Assembly: GCA_027943335.1 (NCBI GenBank)
Contig: BSBK01000526.1
Location: 680,501-744,500 of the forward strand
DNA: 64,000 bases
Reading direction: 5' to 3'
Source: Chamaecyparis obtusa
Taxonomy: Eukaryota > Streptophyta > Pinopsida > Cupressales > Cupressaceae
Shown here: piece after piece, positions 23,925 through 35,728 of the stretch
How positions within the stretch are numbered: position 1 is the first letter of the stretch
Layout of the letters: each line of letters begins with the position of its first letter
Notes under the pieces: generated by a model
Seen by the model: the letters and a program-made list of their open reading frames with translations, nothing else
The model's database searches: none
Told to the model about the DNA's origin: nothing
Program-made: the position numbers and the translations under genes

Positions 23925-24872
23925 ATGGAGAAGAGAGTTGAGAACACCCCAAGGCCAAGACCTCAAGCCAAGGAAACAAGGGACATGCCAGCACATGACA
24001 ATGAGAGAAATGAGCCAACAGCTAAAGGGAAGGGAATCAGGACCACAGAAAACACTAGGGCACGAAGGCCAGCCAACTTCAAATTCGATACACAGGCTAT
24101 GGTACCAGACTCATGCTTCACCTCATCATGGGAAAACGTGGGTGACACCAACCTGGGGCCATTCGATATGAGAGTGATAAGGGATACACTGTATGGAGAT
24201 AACCAGTCAAAACAAGTCAAGAGGATGATCAAAAATGGCATTGTACAGGCCTCTATCTTTCCACCAACACATCAGTGGGCTAAATTAGTGTTAGAAATGG
24301 AAAAGAATTACAACCCAGTAACAAGAGAAGTTCTTACGCCGAAAGGAAATGTGGCGGTTACTCTCATTGTGGATGCAATTAGGGAAGCCTTCAATATTCC
24401 AAAACATAAGGTGGACATTTGCAAGACAAAGAAGGATGCCATGAAAGAATATGAGAGCAGAACCAGTCACTACATTGCCCTCATCAATAAGGAGTGGTTG
24501 GATGGGCCTAAGAAAACTCATCCCCAGCTCTCCAAGCTGACAAAGACTGAGTTTAAAGAGAATGTATGAGACTTAATATTGATGCTAAACAGAGTTATGG
24601 GCAATCCAAAGGCAGCACTCTTCAATACCTGGATGTGTTACTACATGGAGATAATACTTAATGCCAATGAAATGTTTGATTGGGCATGGATGATTAGCAA
24701 CAACATTGATGAGCAGTTGAGAACAGTGGCACACACCAAGGCCTTCTACATGACTTCCTACCTAGTGTATATGATGGCATAGATGCGTAGGTATCATGGA
24801 TTACAATGCCTTGGGACAGTTGGAAACAAGAAGGGAGAACTCATGGTCTATGACTGTGTAGTACAAATAAAG
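23925..24872 (+). pseudogene. Retroelement-associated ORF of unknown function (copy 1)
   Basis: An ATG at 23925 opens a frame that stays readable to about 24872 with two internal stops (TGA at 24567, TAG at 24780). The product has a basic, disordered N-terminus, then a helical region including LTPKGNVAVTLIVDAIREAF and FNIPKHKVDICKTKK. The order of hydrophobic and IP residues matches the ORF at 31866-32315 (copy 2). I do not recognise a named family; it resembles accessory ORFs found next to gag-pol in large plant gypsy elements. A gypsy LTR begins near where it ends. Confidence 0.5.
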
Positions 24873-25204
24873 TAATATTGTATTGCTTCTAGTTGTGTCT
24901 TGTCGGAAAGTAATATTGTATTACTTCTAGTTATGTCTTGTCGGGAGGGTAGTTAGGAGCGAGGAGGTGCATCTGTTGGTTTTCCCAACCAACCGACTAT
25001 CCTATAAGCACTTTGGTCCTTGATGTAAAACTGTTGGTTTTTGGTATCAGTAAAGGACATAGCATTTCCTCGCCATTCTGGTATTCTGGTACTTTGGTAT
25101 ATTGGTATGGTATTATGTTGCTTTGACATTGATTTTTAATGTACTATTGCCATCATTGATAATAAGTTCTATTCTATATCCTTTGTCTGTATAACCATTC
25201 TACA
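24857..25204 (+). mobile_element. Probable 5' LTR of the gypsy element (start uncertain)
   Basis: The right edge TTCTACA at 25204 is followed by TTTTGCCGTCGTTGCC, which occupies the primer-site position seen in the relatives at 16319 and 49275 (TGGCGTCATTGCC, TGGCGCCGTTGCC). A ~55-bp direct repeat, AAGTAATATTGTATT(G/A)CTTC, lies near the left edge. The TG start could be 24857 or up to 40 bp later. I find no matching 3' LTR in the window. Confidence 0.5.
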
Positions 25205-25262
25205 TTTTGCCGTCGTTGCCTAAGTTCGAACCTAGAGGTCCCGGCTTGGGCAGGATGGAGTA

Positions 25263-27235
25263 ATGGGAAGGCCCTTCCTACCACGTGTACTGATAACGAA
25301 TAGTGACGGAGAAGAGGAGGAAATAACAAGGGAAGATCAAGTGACACGAGATCTGGTGTCGGCCTGGGAAGTCCAGAGAGCACGGTACGGGACGAGCTTT
25401 CAGTGCCACCAACAGTGTACGATCTACTTGGACAAATCCCTCGACTATTGGCACGAAATCTGGTACGCGTGGAGGAAGAAAGGGAGGAGACTGGAAGGGA
25501 GAGGAGACAACAAGTACTCCACCAATCGGCCGAAAGAAGTACACGGGAAGTGGGGGAGCGTGATATACCAAGGAAGACAAGGAGGGACTAATATAATTCA
25601 TGCCCCTGCTTCCAAATAAGTATCCCAAATGACGACCGGAAGAAGAAACTGAAGGAGAAGCCGCGAGGCGGATCCTAGGGTTACACCAAGAGGAAGAGAG
25701 GCGTCGCTATTTGAGAGGCTTGGCGGATCAATCTCAGAGTACAAGCCAAACTGAGGAAAAGCTTATTGAACACACAATAGAAGGTCTAGCCAAATTAGCC
25801 ATTTCAGAAACCTTAGGAAGGAAGGAAGGGTGGAAGAATCCTGAAACTCCGGCACGCCGGGAACAACCACGAAGTGGGCAAGAAGAATTGCAAGGGGAAA
25901 TAGAGAGTACTAGTACAGGAGGAGGGAGCATTCCGGCAGGAGGGAGCGTTCCAACGGGAGGAAGCGTCCTGGTAGGAAGTGTCCCGGCAGGAGGAAGTGT
26001 CCCGACAGGAGGGAGCATCCCGGCAGCAGGGAACATTTCGGCAGGAGGAAGCGTTCCGGCAGAAGGGAGCATCCCGGCAGGAGGGAAGAGAATGGTAGGA
26101 GTTAAGCAAAAACTTCCCAGATTCATTGGACATGGGTCGGAGGACCATGCACGGCACTGTAAGACATGCATCACCATATGGCACGCCAATGGAGAAAACA
26201 ATGCAGATCAATGGTTACAAGCCTTCCCGGCCACCCTAAGAAGGATCACCATTGATTGGTATACAGACTTGGAGGCCAGTCAAAGAGCCCCCTAGAAGGA
26301 CCTCCGTACCGCATTCGAGGAGGAATTCAGACTCTTACAAGATGATGACGAGATAGTTACAGAAATCTATAACACCAGACAAAGGAAAAATGAGTCAATT
26401 AGAAGTTATACAAGGAAACTCAGAGAATTGGTAGGGAAGTTGGATAACAAACCTGCCGACGAGTTGAAAAAAAGATGGTTTATTGAAGGATTAGCCCCAT
26501 CCCTAAAGCGGAAAATGAAGATAGTGCCGCCAGCATCTTTTAAAGAAACATGCACCGGGCTATGGACATAGAAAGTGAGAATAAAACTTCCAAGGCTAAA
26601 CAACAAGGAAGCGGAAGTTAAAGTTCAGAAGAAAGTGGGGATGAATCCAAGACCATCCAAGCCCTTAGGAAAGACATGATGCGGCTAATGAAGGAAGTGG
26701 CGGGAAGCAAGGAGGAAAAGGAGGGTAGGGAACTCTGGTGCACAGATTGTGATAAGGAGGGACATACAAAAGGGACTTGTCCGCGCAAAGCCTTCTGTGA
26801 CATCTGTCAGGTGTTAGGACACACAATCAAAGACTGCCCTTACAACTTGAAGGCACGGAGTGCTCAAGTATTTTTCACACAAGGAGAACAATCCACACCA
26901 CCCGTCACGCCTCCACGTAACACTAATACGGAAGCATCACCGGGAGGGTACCAAAACAATAGACAGGGAAGCAATAACAACAGTAATAACAATACACCTC
27001 GGAGAGCAATCCAGTATGACTCTAAAGGAAGACCTATGATCCAATGTAGGCGATGTAACCAATGGGGACACTTTGCATGAGATTGCCAGAACGGGGAAGG
27101 GAATGAAGGAATGTTGTGTAAATGGTGTGGACCGGGCAACCATGAGGATGCAAATTGCCCTAAACAAAGGGGGGTAAACAGGCTGGACATTGAAGAAACG
27201 GAGAGGGAAGTATTGGCCATCACAAGAATGTAGGA
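25263..27235 (+). pseudogene. Ty3/gypsy gag, decayed
   Basis: Pieces in order: an N-terminal segment from ATG 25263 (broken by frameshifts), a Ser/Gly/Pro repeat (25918-26088), then KLPRFIGHGSEDHARHCKTC and the retrotransposon Gag core (WLQAFPATLRRITIDWYTD, then a TAG stop at 26293, then EEEFRLLQDDDEI, TRKLRELVGKLD, KRWFIEGLAPSLKRKMKI). A frameshift lies near 26545. Zinc knuckles follow: CTDCDKEGHTKGTC, CDICQVLGHTIKDC, CRRCNQWGHFA-stop-DC and CKWCGPGNHEDANC. The same order of knuckles is seen at 47.5-47.9 kb on the other strand. It is non-functional. Confidence 0.85.
25918..26088 (+). repeat. 18-bp coding repeat in gag (GGSVPA/T hexapeptide)
   Basis: About ten units of GGAGGGAGCRTYCCGGCA and variants encode GGSIPA, GGSVPT and GGSVPA hexapeptides. 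Single units have lost a residue, for example SVLVGSVPA. The related gag at 48.7-49.1 kb lacks this array, so it is specific to this copy or subfamily. Confidence 0.85.
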
Positions 27236-27265
27236 AAGGAAACTTGAATACCCTGAAGTCCTGAC

Positions 27266-30200
27266 ATGGCTACAGAAAGAGAAAGATTTCAAGAAGCCAC
27301 AAAGGACATTAGCCATAATACAGAGGAAAGGAGAGAAAATACGGCTAAAACCCCAAACAAGGGGCTAGTACCAAACATCATGAAACAGGTGTTGGAAACT
27401 ACCATCCCCGTAAAAATTATGGATCTATTGGAGACGGTACCGCAGCTTCGGGTAGCAATATCACAAGGAATAAGGAATCAAGAGGAAAGTCTGAGGACGG
27501 AAGAGAAAACAGAGAAACCAAAAGAGGAACCACGAGAGAAAAGGGATACCCTATTCACCATTGGGACAGGCAGGACACTTGCAGTAGTGGAAATGGAGAT
27601 AATGGGATGTAAACTATCTAACACTATTGTGGATGGAGGGTCTGGTGTGAACGTCTTACCTGAAGAGACTTGGAAGGCGCTAGGGAAACCCACACTCTGG
27701 CCACCCACATTCCAATTAGTGGGAGCAGACCAACACAGAATCAAGCCGATAGGAACCTTGGTGGGACAAAAGGTAATAATTGGTACACGAGTTCTTCCTT
27801 GACTTTGTAATGATTACCTTGGAAAAGAAGGGGTACGATGCCTTGCTCGGGAGGGGTTGGTTGATTGCAGCAAAGGCCACCCACAATTGGAAAAGGAGCA
27901 CCCTATCCATAGAGGTAGATGGGAGGAAATATGTAATAGATTTGAGAAACCAATGTGTGTCGGGATCTGGCATCTGACTCGGAGGAAGAGGACCGAGCAA
28001 AACCAGATGATGAAGGAGTACTCCGGTTGGGAGAATGCTCTGAAGATGATACTAGCTCCCTCAACGGGCTATTTCATTGGCAAATGGGGGACTATGAGGT
28101 ATTCCAGCCCGAGTGCAATATGTTGCAAGTTCAAGAAACAGAAGAAAGTTACCCGGAGGGGTATAAGGAATACAAGGAGGGTACGACAACCATAAATGAT
28201 AAGCCTGCGCACATATTTGAGGATAAGGTGGAGTACAAGGAAGCTAAATTGCAAACTGTGAACCTTGGAGGAAGGGACAAACGCAAGGAAATCCTAATAG
28301 GGGATGATTGGGACCCGGTATCGAAGACAGCAGCCTTCAAAATCTTTCTGGAATACAAGGATGTATTTGCATGGACATATAAGGACTTAAAAGGAGTTCC
28401 TCCGGAATTGTGCGTCCATCGGATACCGTTGATACCAGGTGCAAGGCCTGCACGTAGGCGACCATATCGGATGAACAGGAACTATGCCGCCAAGGTGCAG
28501 GAGGAAAATACAAAGATGCTGCAAGCAGGGATCATATTCAAGGTACAAACCAGTGATTGGGTGTCCCTCATAGTCATATCCTTGAAGAAGGACGGTGTGG
28601 AAATTCGGATATGCGTGGACTTCAGGTGCTTGAATGCGGTAACTATAAAAGACCCCTTTCCTATTCCATTCACAGATAGTATCCTCGAAGCGGTAGCTGG
28701 CCATGAAATATACTCCTTTATGGATGGGTTTTCAGGCTATAACCAAATCAACATTGCTGAGGAGGATAAGCTGAAGACCACATTTGTGGTGGAAGATGGG
28801 GTGTATGCCTATAATAGAATGCCATTTGGGCTGTGCAATGCACCAGCCACCTTCCAAAGAATCATATTACATATCTTTCAGGGTATGTCTGTGGGAAATT
28901 TCAAAGCTTTCCTCAACGACTGGTCGGTTTATAGTGGAAAGGAACACCACCTTAAGATCTTGGGTGAGTGCATGGATCGATGCAGAAGAGCAAGACTAGC
29001 CTTGAATCCAAAGAAATGCAAATTCATGGTACCTCAAGGCAGACTCCTGGGTCATATAGTATGCAAAGAGGGCCTGAAAATAGACCCTGACAAGATCAGG
29101 GTAATACTGAAAATGGAAGCTCCATCAGACATCACCGAGGTGAAGTCCTTTCTCGGACATGTGGGGTACTATAGAAGGTTCATAAAAGGATTTGCGGGTG
29201 TATCTCTGCCCTTAGAAAAGCTCACCAGGAACGGAAAAAGTTTTGCTGGGAGAAGGAACAAGAGGAGGCATTCTAGGAACTAAAGGAGAGACTAGTAAAC
29301 GCTCCAATACTTATATACCTAGATTGGGACAATGAATTCCACGTCCATGTGGATGCTTTCAACTACGCAATAAGAGCCACCCTGACACAAATGGGGAAGG
29401 AAGCACTGGACCATCTAGTGTACTTTGCCAGTCGACTTCTCTCCAAATTAGAGTGGAATTACAGTACCACCGAGCGGGAGGCACTAGGTATGGTTTATGT
29501 AGTACAGAAATTTAGACATTACTTACTAGCCACTCCCTTCAAATTTTTTGTGGATCACCAAGCACTCATGTACCTTGTGAATAAACTTGTAATCCAAGGG
29601 AGAGTAAGCAGATGGCTAATCCTCCTACAAGAATTTACTTTTAAAATCATAGTCCGCCCAGGGAAAAATCATGTGATTGCAAACCAATTATCCAGAATCA
29701 AGTTCGGAGAAGTTCCAGGAAGAGGGATAAATGAGGATTTTCTTGATGCCCATTTATTTCGAATTGTCGTACTACCCAAATGGTACGAAGGGGTAGGCCA
29801 GTACCTGTCAATGGCTACCTTTCCCAAGGAAATGAGCATACGAGAAAGAAGGAAAATTGCACTCAAAAGCGGGACATTCCAGTTGATTGAGGGATTGCTA
29901 TACAAAAAGGGGCCAGATGGGATTTTAAGGTGTGTCATGGAGGAGGAGATCTCAGGAGTCCTGAGGTAATCTCATGAAGGGCTAGCAGGGAGCCATATGG
30001 GGCCTGATGCAACAGCACAAAAAGTATTGTTGGCGGGTCTATGGTGGCCTATGCTGTACGCGGGTGCTAGAGAATGGGTCCTGAGCTGTGATACATGTCA
30101 AAGGGCAAGAAAACCTCTGAAAATAGACTTTATGCCGCTGTTTCCATCGCAACCGCGAGAATTGTTCGAGCGCTGGGGTTTGGACTTTGTGGGGCCCTTG

Positions 30201-31073
30201 CCTGTTAGCAATAACCACAGATGTAGGTACATAGTAGTGGCGACAGAGTATTTCACAAAATGGGCAGAAGCAAGAGCGCTCCCAGACAACACAGCCCGGA
30301 GTACTGCCAAATTCCTCTATGAACATATAGTAACAAGGTTTGGGATACCACAACTCACAAGTGACAAGGGGGTGCACTTTGTAAATCAGACTATCAAAAC
30401 AATGACGAGTGAGTATAAAAAATTTCACTCATTCTCCAGTCCATACTACCCAAGAGCAAATGGTCAAGCAGAATCCACAAATAAGATACTAGTAACAATC
30501 TTATACAAGACTTGTGGAGTAGAAAAGGGAGATTGGGAGGAAAGACTACCAGCAGTTCTGTGGGCCTACAGGACGACTTACAAAGCCACCACGGGGCAAA
30601 CACCCTTTCACTTAATGTATGGGCAGGAGGCCGTAATGCCTATGGAATTTGAAGTACCGAGCCTCAGAATAGCAGTGGAACACAGACTAGGTGAGATGGA
30701 AAGCTTAAAGGAAAGACTTAATGCTTTAATAAAGCTCAATGAAAAGAGGACACTGGCCCAATGGGCCACCCAGGTGGCTCAAGAGCGACGAAAATTTTGG
30801 CATGATAAGCACCTCAAGAGGATGAATTTTAGACCTAGGCAATTGGTACTCAGGTATAATGGGAAAAATAAAATCAAACCGGGTAAGTTCAAAAGACGTT
30901 GGTTGGGACCCTACAAAGTCATGGAAGTGAGAGATAATGGAGCTATAAAATTATCTACTCTGGATAATAATCCGGTAAGTGAATGGATCAAAGTTAAGAC
31001 CCTACATCCAGAAAAAAGAGATAGTCCCGATATGTCAATTGGAAATAGAGGAAGAAATAAAAGAAATGACTAA
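27266..31073 (+). pseudogene. Ty3/gypsy pol: protease, RT, RNase H, integrase (broken)
   Basis: The protease carries TIVDGGSGVNVLPEETWKAL near 27620 (DGGSG in place of the common DTGAS). Frameshifts lie near 27790 and 27960. Reverse transcriptase runs from about 28410, with GARPARRRPYRMN, ICVDFRCLNAVTIKDPFPIP, RMPFGLCNAPATFQRI and FLGHVGYYRRFIKGF. The active site is FLND where xxDD is expected. RNase H begins after a frameshift near 29240, with HVDAFNYAIRATLTQ, TEREALGMVYVVQKFRHYLL and VDHQAL. A TAA at 29967 precedes the integrase, with SHEGLAGSH and CDTCQR zinc ligands, WGLDFVGPLP, LTSDKGVHF and YYPRANGQAEST, then a C-terminal domain ending near 31073. Motifs are complete in order but the element is dead. 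Confidence 0.92.
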
Positions 31074-31219
31074 AGAATATGTCAAGAAGGGAATAATAAG
31101 ACCTAACCCTAACTCCCACAAAGTTTATAAAAGACTCCAATATGGAGGCATAAGGCATACCACACTGTGCGAAGAAGGGAAGCAAGCTCAGACACGACAA
31201 AGCAGGAGGACAGGTGAAG

Positions 31220-31640
31220 ACATATGTACGTTGTACGGACGGGAGAAGGGAAGAAGCTAGGACCAAGCAGTCGTACGGTAGGAACCGTACGAAGCAGCTA
31301 CCCTTCGTATGGACGTGACTAAGGATCCGTACACAACAGTAGCCGACTGTACGAACGAGGCGGGAAGGAGAAAGAGCTCGTACGAGAAGAGTGCAGGTCG
31401 TACGCCGTACGAACGTACGAAGGACTGGCAACAAGGAATGTACCATACGGGAAGGAATCAGCTGTACATACAGGACCGTACGAACGGGAAACCTCAGTAC
31501 AAGCAGGTCGTACAGTACAAGGAAGAAAGCCGTACGGGAATTGCAACCTGCAGTCATACAGACGAGGAAGTGGCAGTCATACGGACGATAGCCGTACAGA
31601 AGAAGAAGAACCAGTCACCATCCGTACGAATCAGGATCCA
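31220..31640 (+). repeat. Tract densely packed with CGTACG / CCGTACGA motifs
   Basis: Downstream of pol, the pentamer CGTAC or GTACG and its palindromic form CGTACG recur roughly every 15-30 bp, for example GTCGTACGGT, ACCGTACGAA, CTCGTACGAG and GTCGTACGCCGTACGAACGTACG. CATACGG and GTACAG variants occur between them. The same motif fills the matching position of the minus-strand relative (45060-45790). A reading frame crosses the tract, but the motif occurs in different frames, so it looks like a nucleic-acid feature rather than a protein repeat. Confidence 0.8.
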
Positions 31641-31865
31641 TACGGAAACAAGTAGCATGCATGGAAGTAAATTGGTGCGGAAAGAACACATGTTAGGAAG
31701 AAAGAAAACGGTTGGAAACGATTGGGGAGCAGAACAAAATACAGGCAAAAGACCATTAACAAGACTCCATAAAATGGTGAAAATCAGCGTGTGGAATCCA
31801 AGCAAAGGCAGATAATTGATTCCAAACAAAAAAGAGCAGTCCTGCAGGTGAAGAAGGGGAAGAAG

Positions 31866-32315
31866 ATGACAAGCGAGAAGAGCAAACGGAATGTTCCTGA
31901 GAAGACTACGGCTGCCAATATCAGCTTTGAAAGCATAATAGGAAGTGAATGCCGGGCATGGTGGGAGAATACAGAAGAAAAGCACATCCTTAAAGAAGCA
32001 CTGCGTAAGGCGGAGGTAGATAAAATCATTTTTATGCCCATTTTTGACTTAAAGGAATTTGAATCTATATTGCAGGCTATGGTGGATGGCTATGGCAGGC
32101 AAGCCCACAAATCGGTTATTCAATACTCTCATCAAGCTATAACTATTTCCTACTCTGCCAAGGAAATTAACAAGGTATTTGGAATACCCAACCGGGGACA
32201 GGAAATCACAAAAGCTTCAAAAACACCAATGGCCATGGAGGAGAAGAAGAAGTGGCTGGAGTTGGTCTGTAAAAAGAACCTCACTAATCAGGTATGGAAC
32301 GACATTAGTTATTAA
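31866..32315 (+). CDS. Retroelement-associated ORF of unknown function (copy 2)
   Basis: An ATG at 31866 (the frame is open upstream to 31791) gives about 149 residues. A Lys/Ser-rich start is followed by SFESIIGSECRAWWENTEEK, then a helical stretch ending SYSAKEINKVFGIPNRGQE. It parallels copy 1 at 23925-24872 through the ITxSYSAKEINxxFGIP versus VTLIVDAIREAFNIP region. It stops at TAA 32313-32315, exactly where similarity to the solo LTR at 51909 begins, so the C-terminus may be truncated. The function is unknown and it is unlikely to be a host gene. Confidence 0.45.
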   Translation: MTSEKSKRNVPEKTTAANISFESIIGSECRAWWENTEEKHILKEALRKAEVDKIIFMPIFDLKEFESILQAMVDGYGRQAHKSVIQYSHQAITISYSAKEINKVFGIPNRGQEITKASKTPMAMEEKKKWLELVCKKNLTNQVWNDISY

Positions 32316-33385
32316 AATAATTAGTCCAATTCCCTAGGCACATAACTTCACATTATAACTTAAAAGGGGGACGTTTTGGCCATATTGAATAACCGCTCAT
32401 GAAATTCCATCATTTGGTGGTGGGATTTCATAAATTAAAAAAAGAAAGATTATTTTATGTTTATTAAAATGGAAGAAGCCGTAAAAGAATTTGAACTCAC
32501 TTGGAGGGAAAAGTAATTGAAAGAGGGAAAATGAGGGAGAAAGCATTTATTCCAGCATTATTTACATTCTGAGTTTTGGGGAGAGAGCTCTAGAGGAGGG
32601 TTTCAGCAATTTGATCATCTGAAAATGAAAACTCTCAGAAGATAACAAGCAGGTGTGAGAAAGCATCCAAGGCTTTGGAAAATTACAGGGATTAGCATTG
32701 TTCTTCATCAGCATCAGGAAGTTAGCCGTAAATTGTCAGATCAGAGGTTGAATTTATTCATATTAGTTGCAGATCAGTAGTTGTGAGGGGAGAATTCAAC
32801 AAGTTTAGGGCACAGCACCAGCCGTATCACTTCAGGAAGCCCTCATTTTACACTCAGCTGGAGGTATTTGGGAGAATCAGCGTTTTTAAGTAAGCTTCAG
32901 CAAATCTGGGCAGGCAATCAGTGGTTTGTCAAAACAGCAGACACAGATCAGAAAATTCATTGGTTTTAAACACCTGGTTCCTAGCCATTGTCAGCCTGTA
33001 ACTGCATATTCCAAGCCAGCCATACCAGTCAATTAATCTCTTAAAGTTCAATTGGACGTCGATTTTGCAGTCTGGGTAAGAGGACAGATTTGGCATCATT
33101 TCAAATTTAGTGCAGCTTGCTGTTGTGCTTCAGCAGTTCATGTTATCCCGGTATGGCCATTTGTGATTTTTCAAAATATACTATCAGATATGTCAGAACT
33201 TGTTATTTTTAGCAATTGATTTAATTTCATTATCCACATTGTTATTTTATGTATTGCAACCATTATTGGCAAAAGGAAAAAAAAAATATTGAACAAAAAC
33301 TCCAAAACACAAAAAATGCAAAAAATCAGAAAACCACCAAAAACATCAAAATTTCCTGTCAAAAAATCAGACTTAGTGATAATAA
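32316..33385 (+). mobile_element. Partial LTR, same family as 51909-53495
   Basis: From TCCCTAGGCA and ATAACTTAAAAGGG near 32330 to the run of AAAAAACAAAA-type sequence and AATCAGACTTAGTGA near 33380, the order of landmarks follows 52400-53470 of the solo LTR. The first ~490 bp and the ATTACA end are missing, so it is a fragment with both ends replaced. Confidence 0.6.
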
Positions 33386-34572
33386 TGCTATCCACAAGTT
33401 CTGCAATCATTTTTTGACAAAGAGCTTCCCTTGATCGCTAGTTATGCTTAATGGACAACCACATCTAGTTATGATATTCTTATAGATGAAATTAGCATCG
33501 TATTAGCAACGCCCTCTTTATTCAATTTAGCATCTAGACATTTTGTGAGGTATTCTACCCCGGTAATGAAGAAAAATAGAAAACTGAAATTTTTGGGTCC
33601 TTATTTCTCCCCAGCGATTTAAGTCTTAATATTGTTTGAAATATCCAACAAGTCTTATAAAATAGCCCCCTAAAATACTCTAAAGTGGGTCATATAACCA
33701 CCTAAAATAAATACCTACCATTTTCTTAATAAAAATTATCCCCCATTAAATAAAGAATTGTGGCTTTGAATCAAGAATCCCCCAAACTAAAATAAAAAAT
33801 TACACTTTTTGAATAAATATAACTCTCATTAAAAAGAAAAAGATCATTTGACAATAATAAAACCCCTAAATGTTTACAAAAATGCCCAAATATAGTTTCA
33901 CCCCCTAAACTATATTAAAAACATATAGCTTATAAACAAAGCTTCAAAACCTAAAGCTCAATGTTGTGGATTTGAAGAATATATAATAAACTTCCATGTG
34001 GAACAAGGTCAAGCTGAGAAGCATTGAACAAAGACATCAGTTGTTTAAGAAAACTAAGATATTGTAAGTATGTTGAGCACAAAGGCGATAGAATAGCTCA
34101 GAAGAATCCTTTTAAACTTCACAAGAACTACTCATGTGACCAACAAGCTTGTCATTGTAAACAACAAATGGCCCAAAAAATTAACCACTTTGGTTGCCTT
34201 TGCTCAAGCAAAAAATAATGTTGCACGTGCCATATGCTAACGACCTGCCTAAAGTGAAGGATAAGAGGATTAGAAAGGTGGAGAGGAGAAGGAATTGAAA
34301 GACTACTTGATTGAAGGGAGTCCTAGTTTACTCAAACTCTTTGCAAGAACATAAAACAAACCTTATTAACCAGCATAAAATCCATAGAAAAAGAAGGAAC
34401 AAAGAATAGGAAATTATAATAAAAAACATTATCAGGATCTGTGAAAAGGGTGGTGGAAAGGGAATGGCAGATTTGAACAACACCAACAGACTGGTATTGG
34501 GTCTAACAAACAGAGACAAGCCTAAACAGGGACAAGTATAGACAAACTTGGTGCACATGAAAACATTGCCAT
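33386..34572. other. Unassigned intronic sequence
   Basis: AT-rich, with no recognised coding region or repeat edge. It may be internal sequence of the minus-strand element whose primer site is suggested at 34573. Confidence 0.4.
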
Positions 34573-35126
34573 GGCTTTGATACCAATGTTAGACAAAGAA
34601 ACTAGACTAAAAAAATTGAAAAATGAAATTATGTGCAAACCCAAAATTGAATTATTGAAATGAGTAGTAATATAGAAATATATCAACAAGAGTGACTATT
34701 GATGATTCTTCAAATTCTACAAGAAAATTAAAATAAGGACTGTTTACATAATATTACACTCTACACGAGCAATACCTACAACTTTGTAAACAAGGTATTG
34801 AGTTCGTTCTTAATTGTCAAATAAGCTCTCTTGTAAAAGCTTTGGAAGCACTTAGCATTAATGATCTGATTGTTTCAAGAATAGTCTAACACAACATGGA
34901 AATTTCCGTATCCCATGGTACTCAGCAAGGAGACCTCAATCCTGCGGTGGCAAGCAAGGTTATTGAGAATTTTTAGCGCGGGCTTCCTATCAGAGTGCTT
35001 CTGGTGTTACAATTGTCAATCATGTTAACCAGTTATTCCAAGATTTAGCCCTTAATATGCTTTTGCCCCAAATATGCAATACCATATATAAGTCTGAACT
35101 GCCAATGATAAGGTATTTCAGCAATA
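34573..35126 (-). mobile_element. Possible Copia-type LTR edge and primer site, reverse orientation
   Basis: On the minus strand the sequence reads GTCTAACA followed by TTGGTATCAAAGCCATGG. This is the usual arrangement of an LTR end, one spacer base, and a tRNA-Met primer site (one mismatch from TGGTATCAGAGCC). The LTR would extend right from 34588, but I cannot find its other end before the hAT-like element. No coding region supports it. Confidence 0.35.
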
Positions 35127-35134
35127 TAAATCCA

Positions 35135-35404
35135 CTAAGTTACCGATTTGGTGCAAATCCGGATGCGGATGCGAGAATCGGGTGCATGGATGTGCGAAAT
35201 TTTTTTTGGGGGGATGCGGATGTGTTTGGATGCATTTATATATATTTTATATATATATATACATATTTTATGTATATATATACATATTTTATATATATAT
35301 ATATACATTTTAAAATATATATATACACGCATCCAAATGCATCCGCATCCCCTAAAAAAAATTTTGCACATCTGCATCTGAAACCGCACCTGAATCGATA
35401 ACTT
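35135..35404. repeat. ~270-bp inverted repeat at the left end of the hAT-like element
   Basis: The left arm (35135-35240) and right arm (35315-35404) are reverse complements with mismatches. They share GATGCGGATG / CATCCGCATC, an A/T homopolymer next to a GGGG/CCCC run, and the terminal CTAAGTTACCGATT / AATCGATAACTTAG. A TA-rich centre separates the arms. The transcript would fold into a long hairpin, as in MITEs. Confidence 0.8.
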
Positions 35405-35418
35405 AGTATATATATATG

Positions 35419-35465
<47 letters not shown>

Positions 35466-35728
35466 TGTCATGTCCCCATTTTGGCTGACCTCGTTTAGCG
35501 TGCCGAATTTGCCTATCCCCGACTCTCGTAGGCAAATGGTGGAGAGAGAGAGTCATTTTTGCAGATCAGATGGTTATATTGGCTTTTGGAGAAGTTTAAG
35601 AGGTTATATTTTATTATTATAAGTTATCGGGGCCTACATGTTCTAATTTTAAGTTGAGTTGCACTTTTTGATTTATAATATTATTTTATTATAAAAAGTG
35701 CTTTTTAATGAGATTTTATAAAGGAGAG

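Noticed and set aside
25734..26211. Long antisense frames with Pro/Ala or Cys/Arg repeats
   Set aside because: Shadow of the 18-bp repeat in the plus-strand gag.
34024..34218. Small Cys/Lys-rich frame
   Set aside because: No family similarity, isolated in AT-rich sequence; insufficient support for a gene.
35160..35556. Frames rich in Tyr/Ile
   Set aside because: Translations of TATATA microsatellite and the inverted repeat of the hAT-like element.
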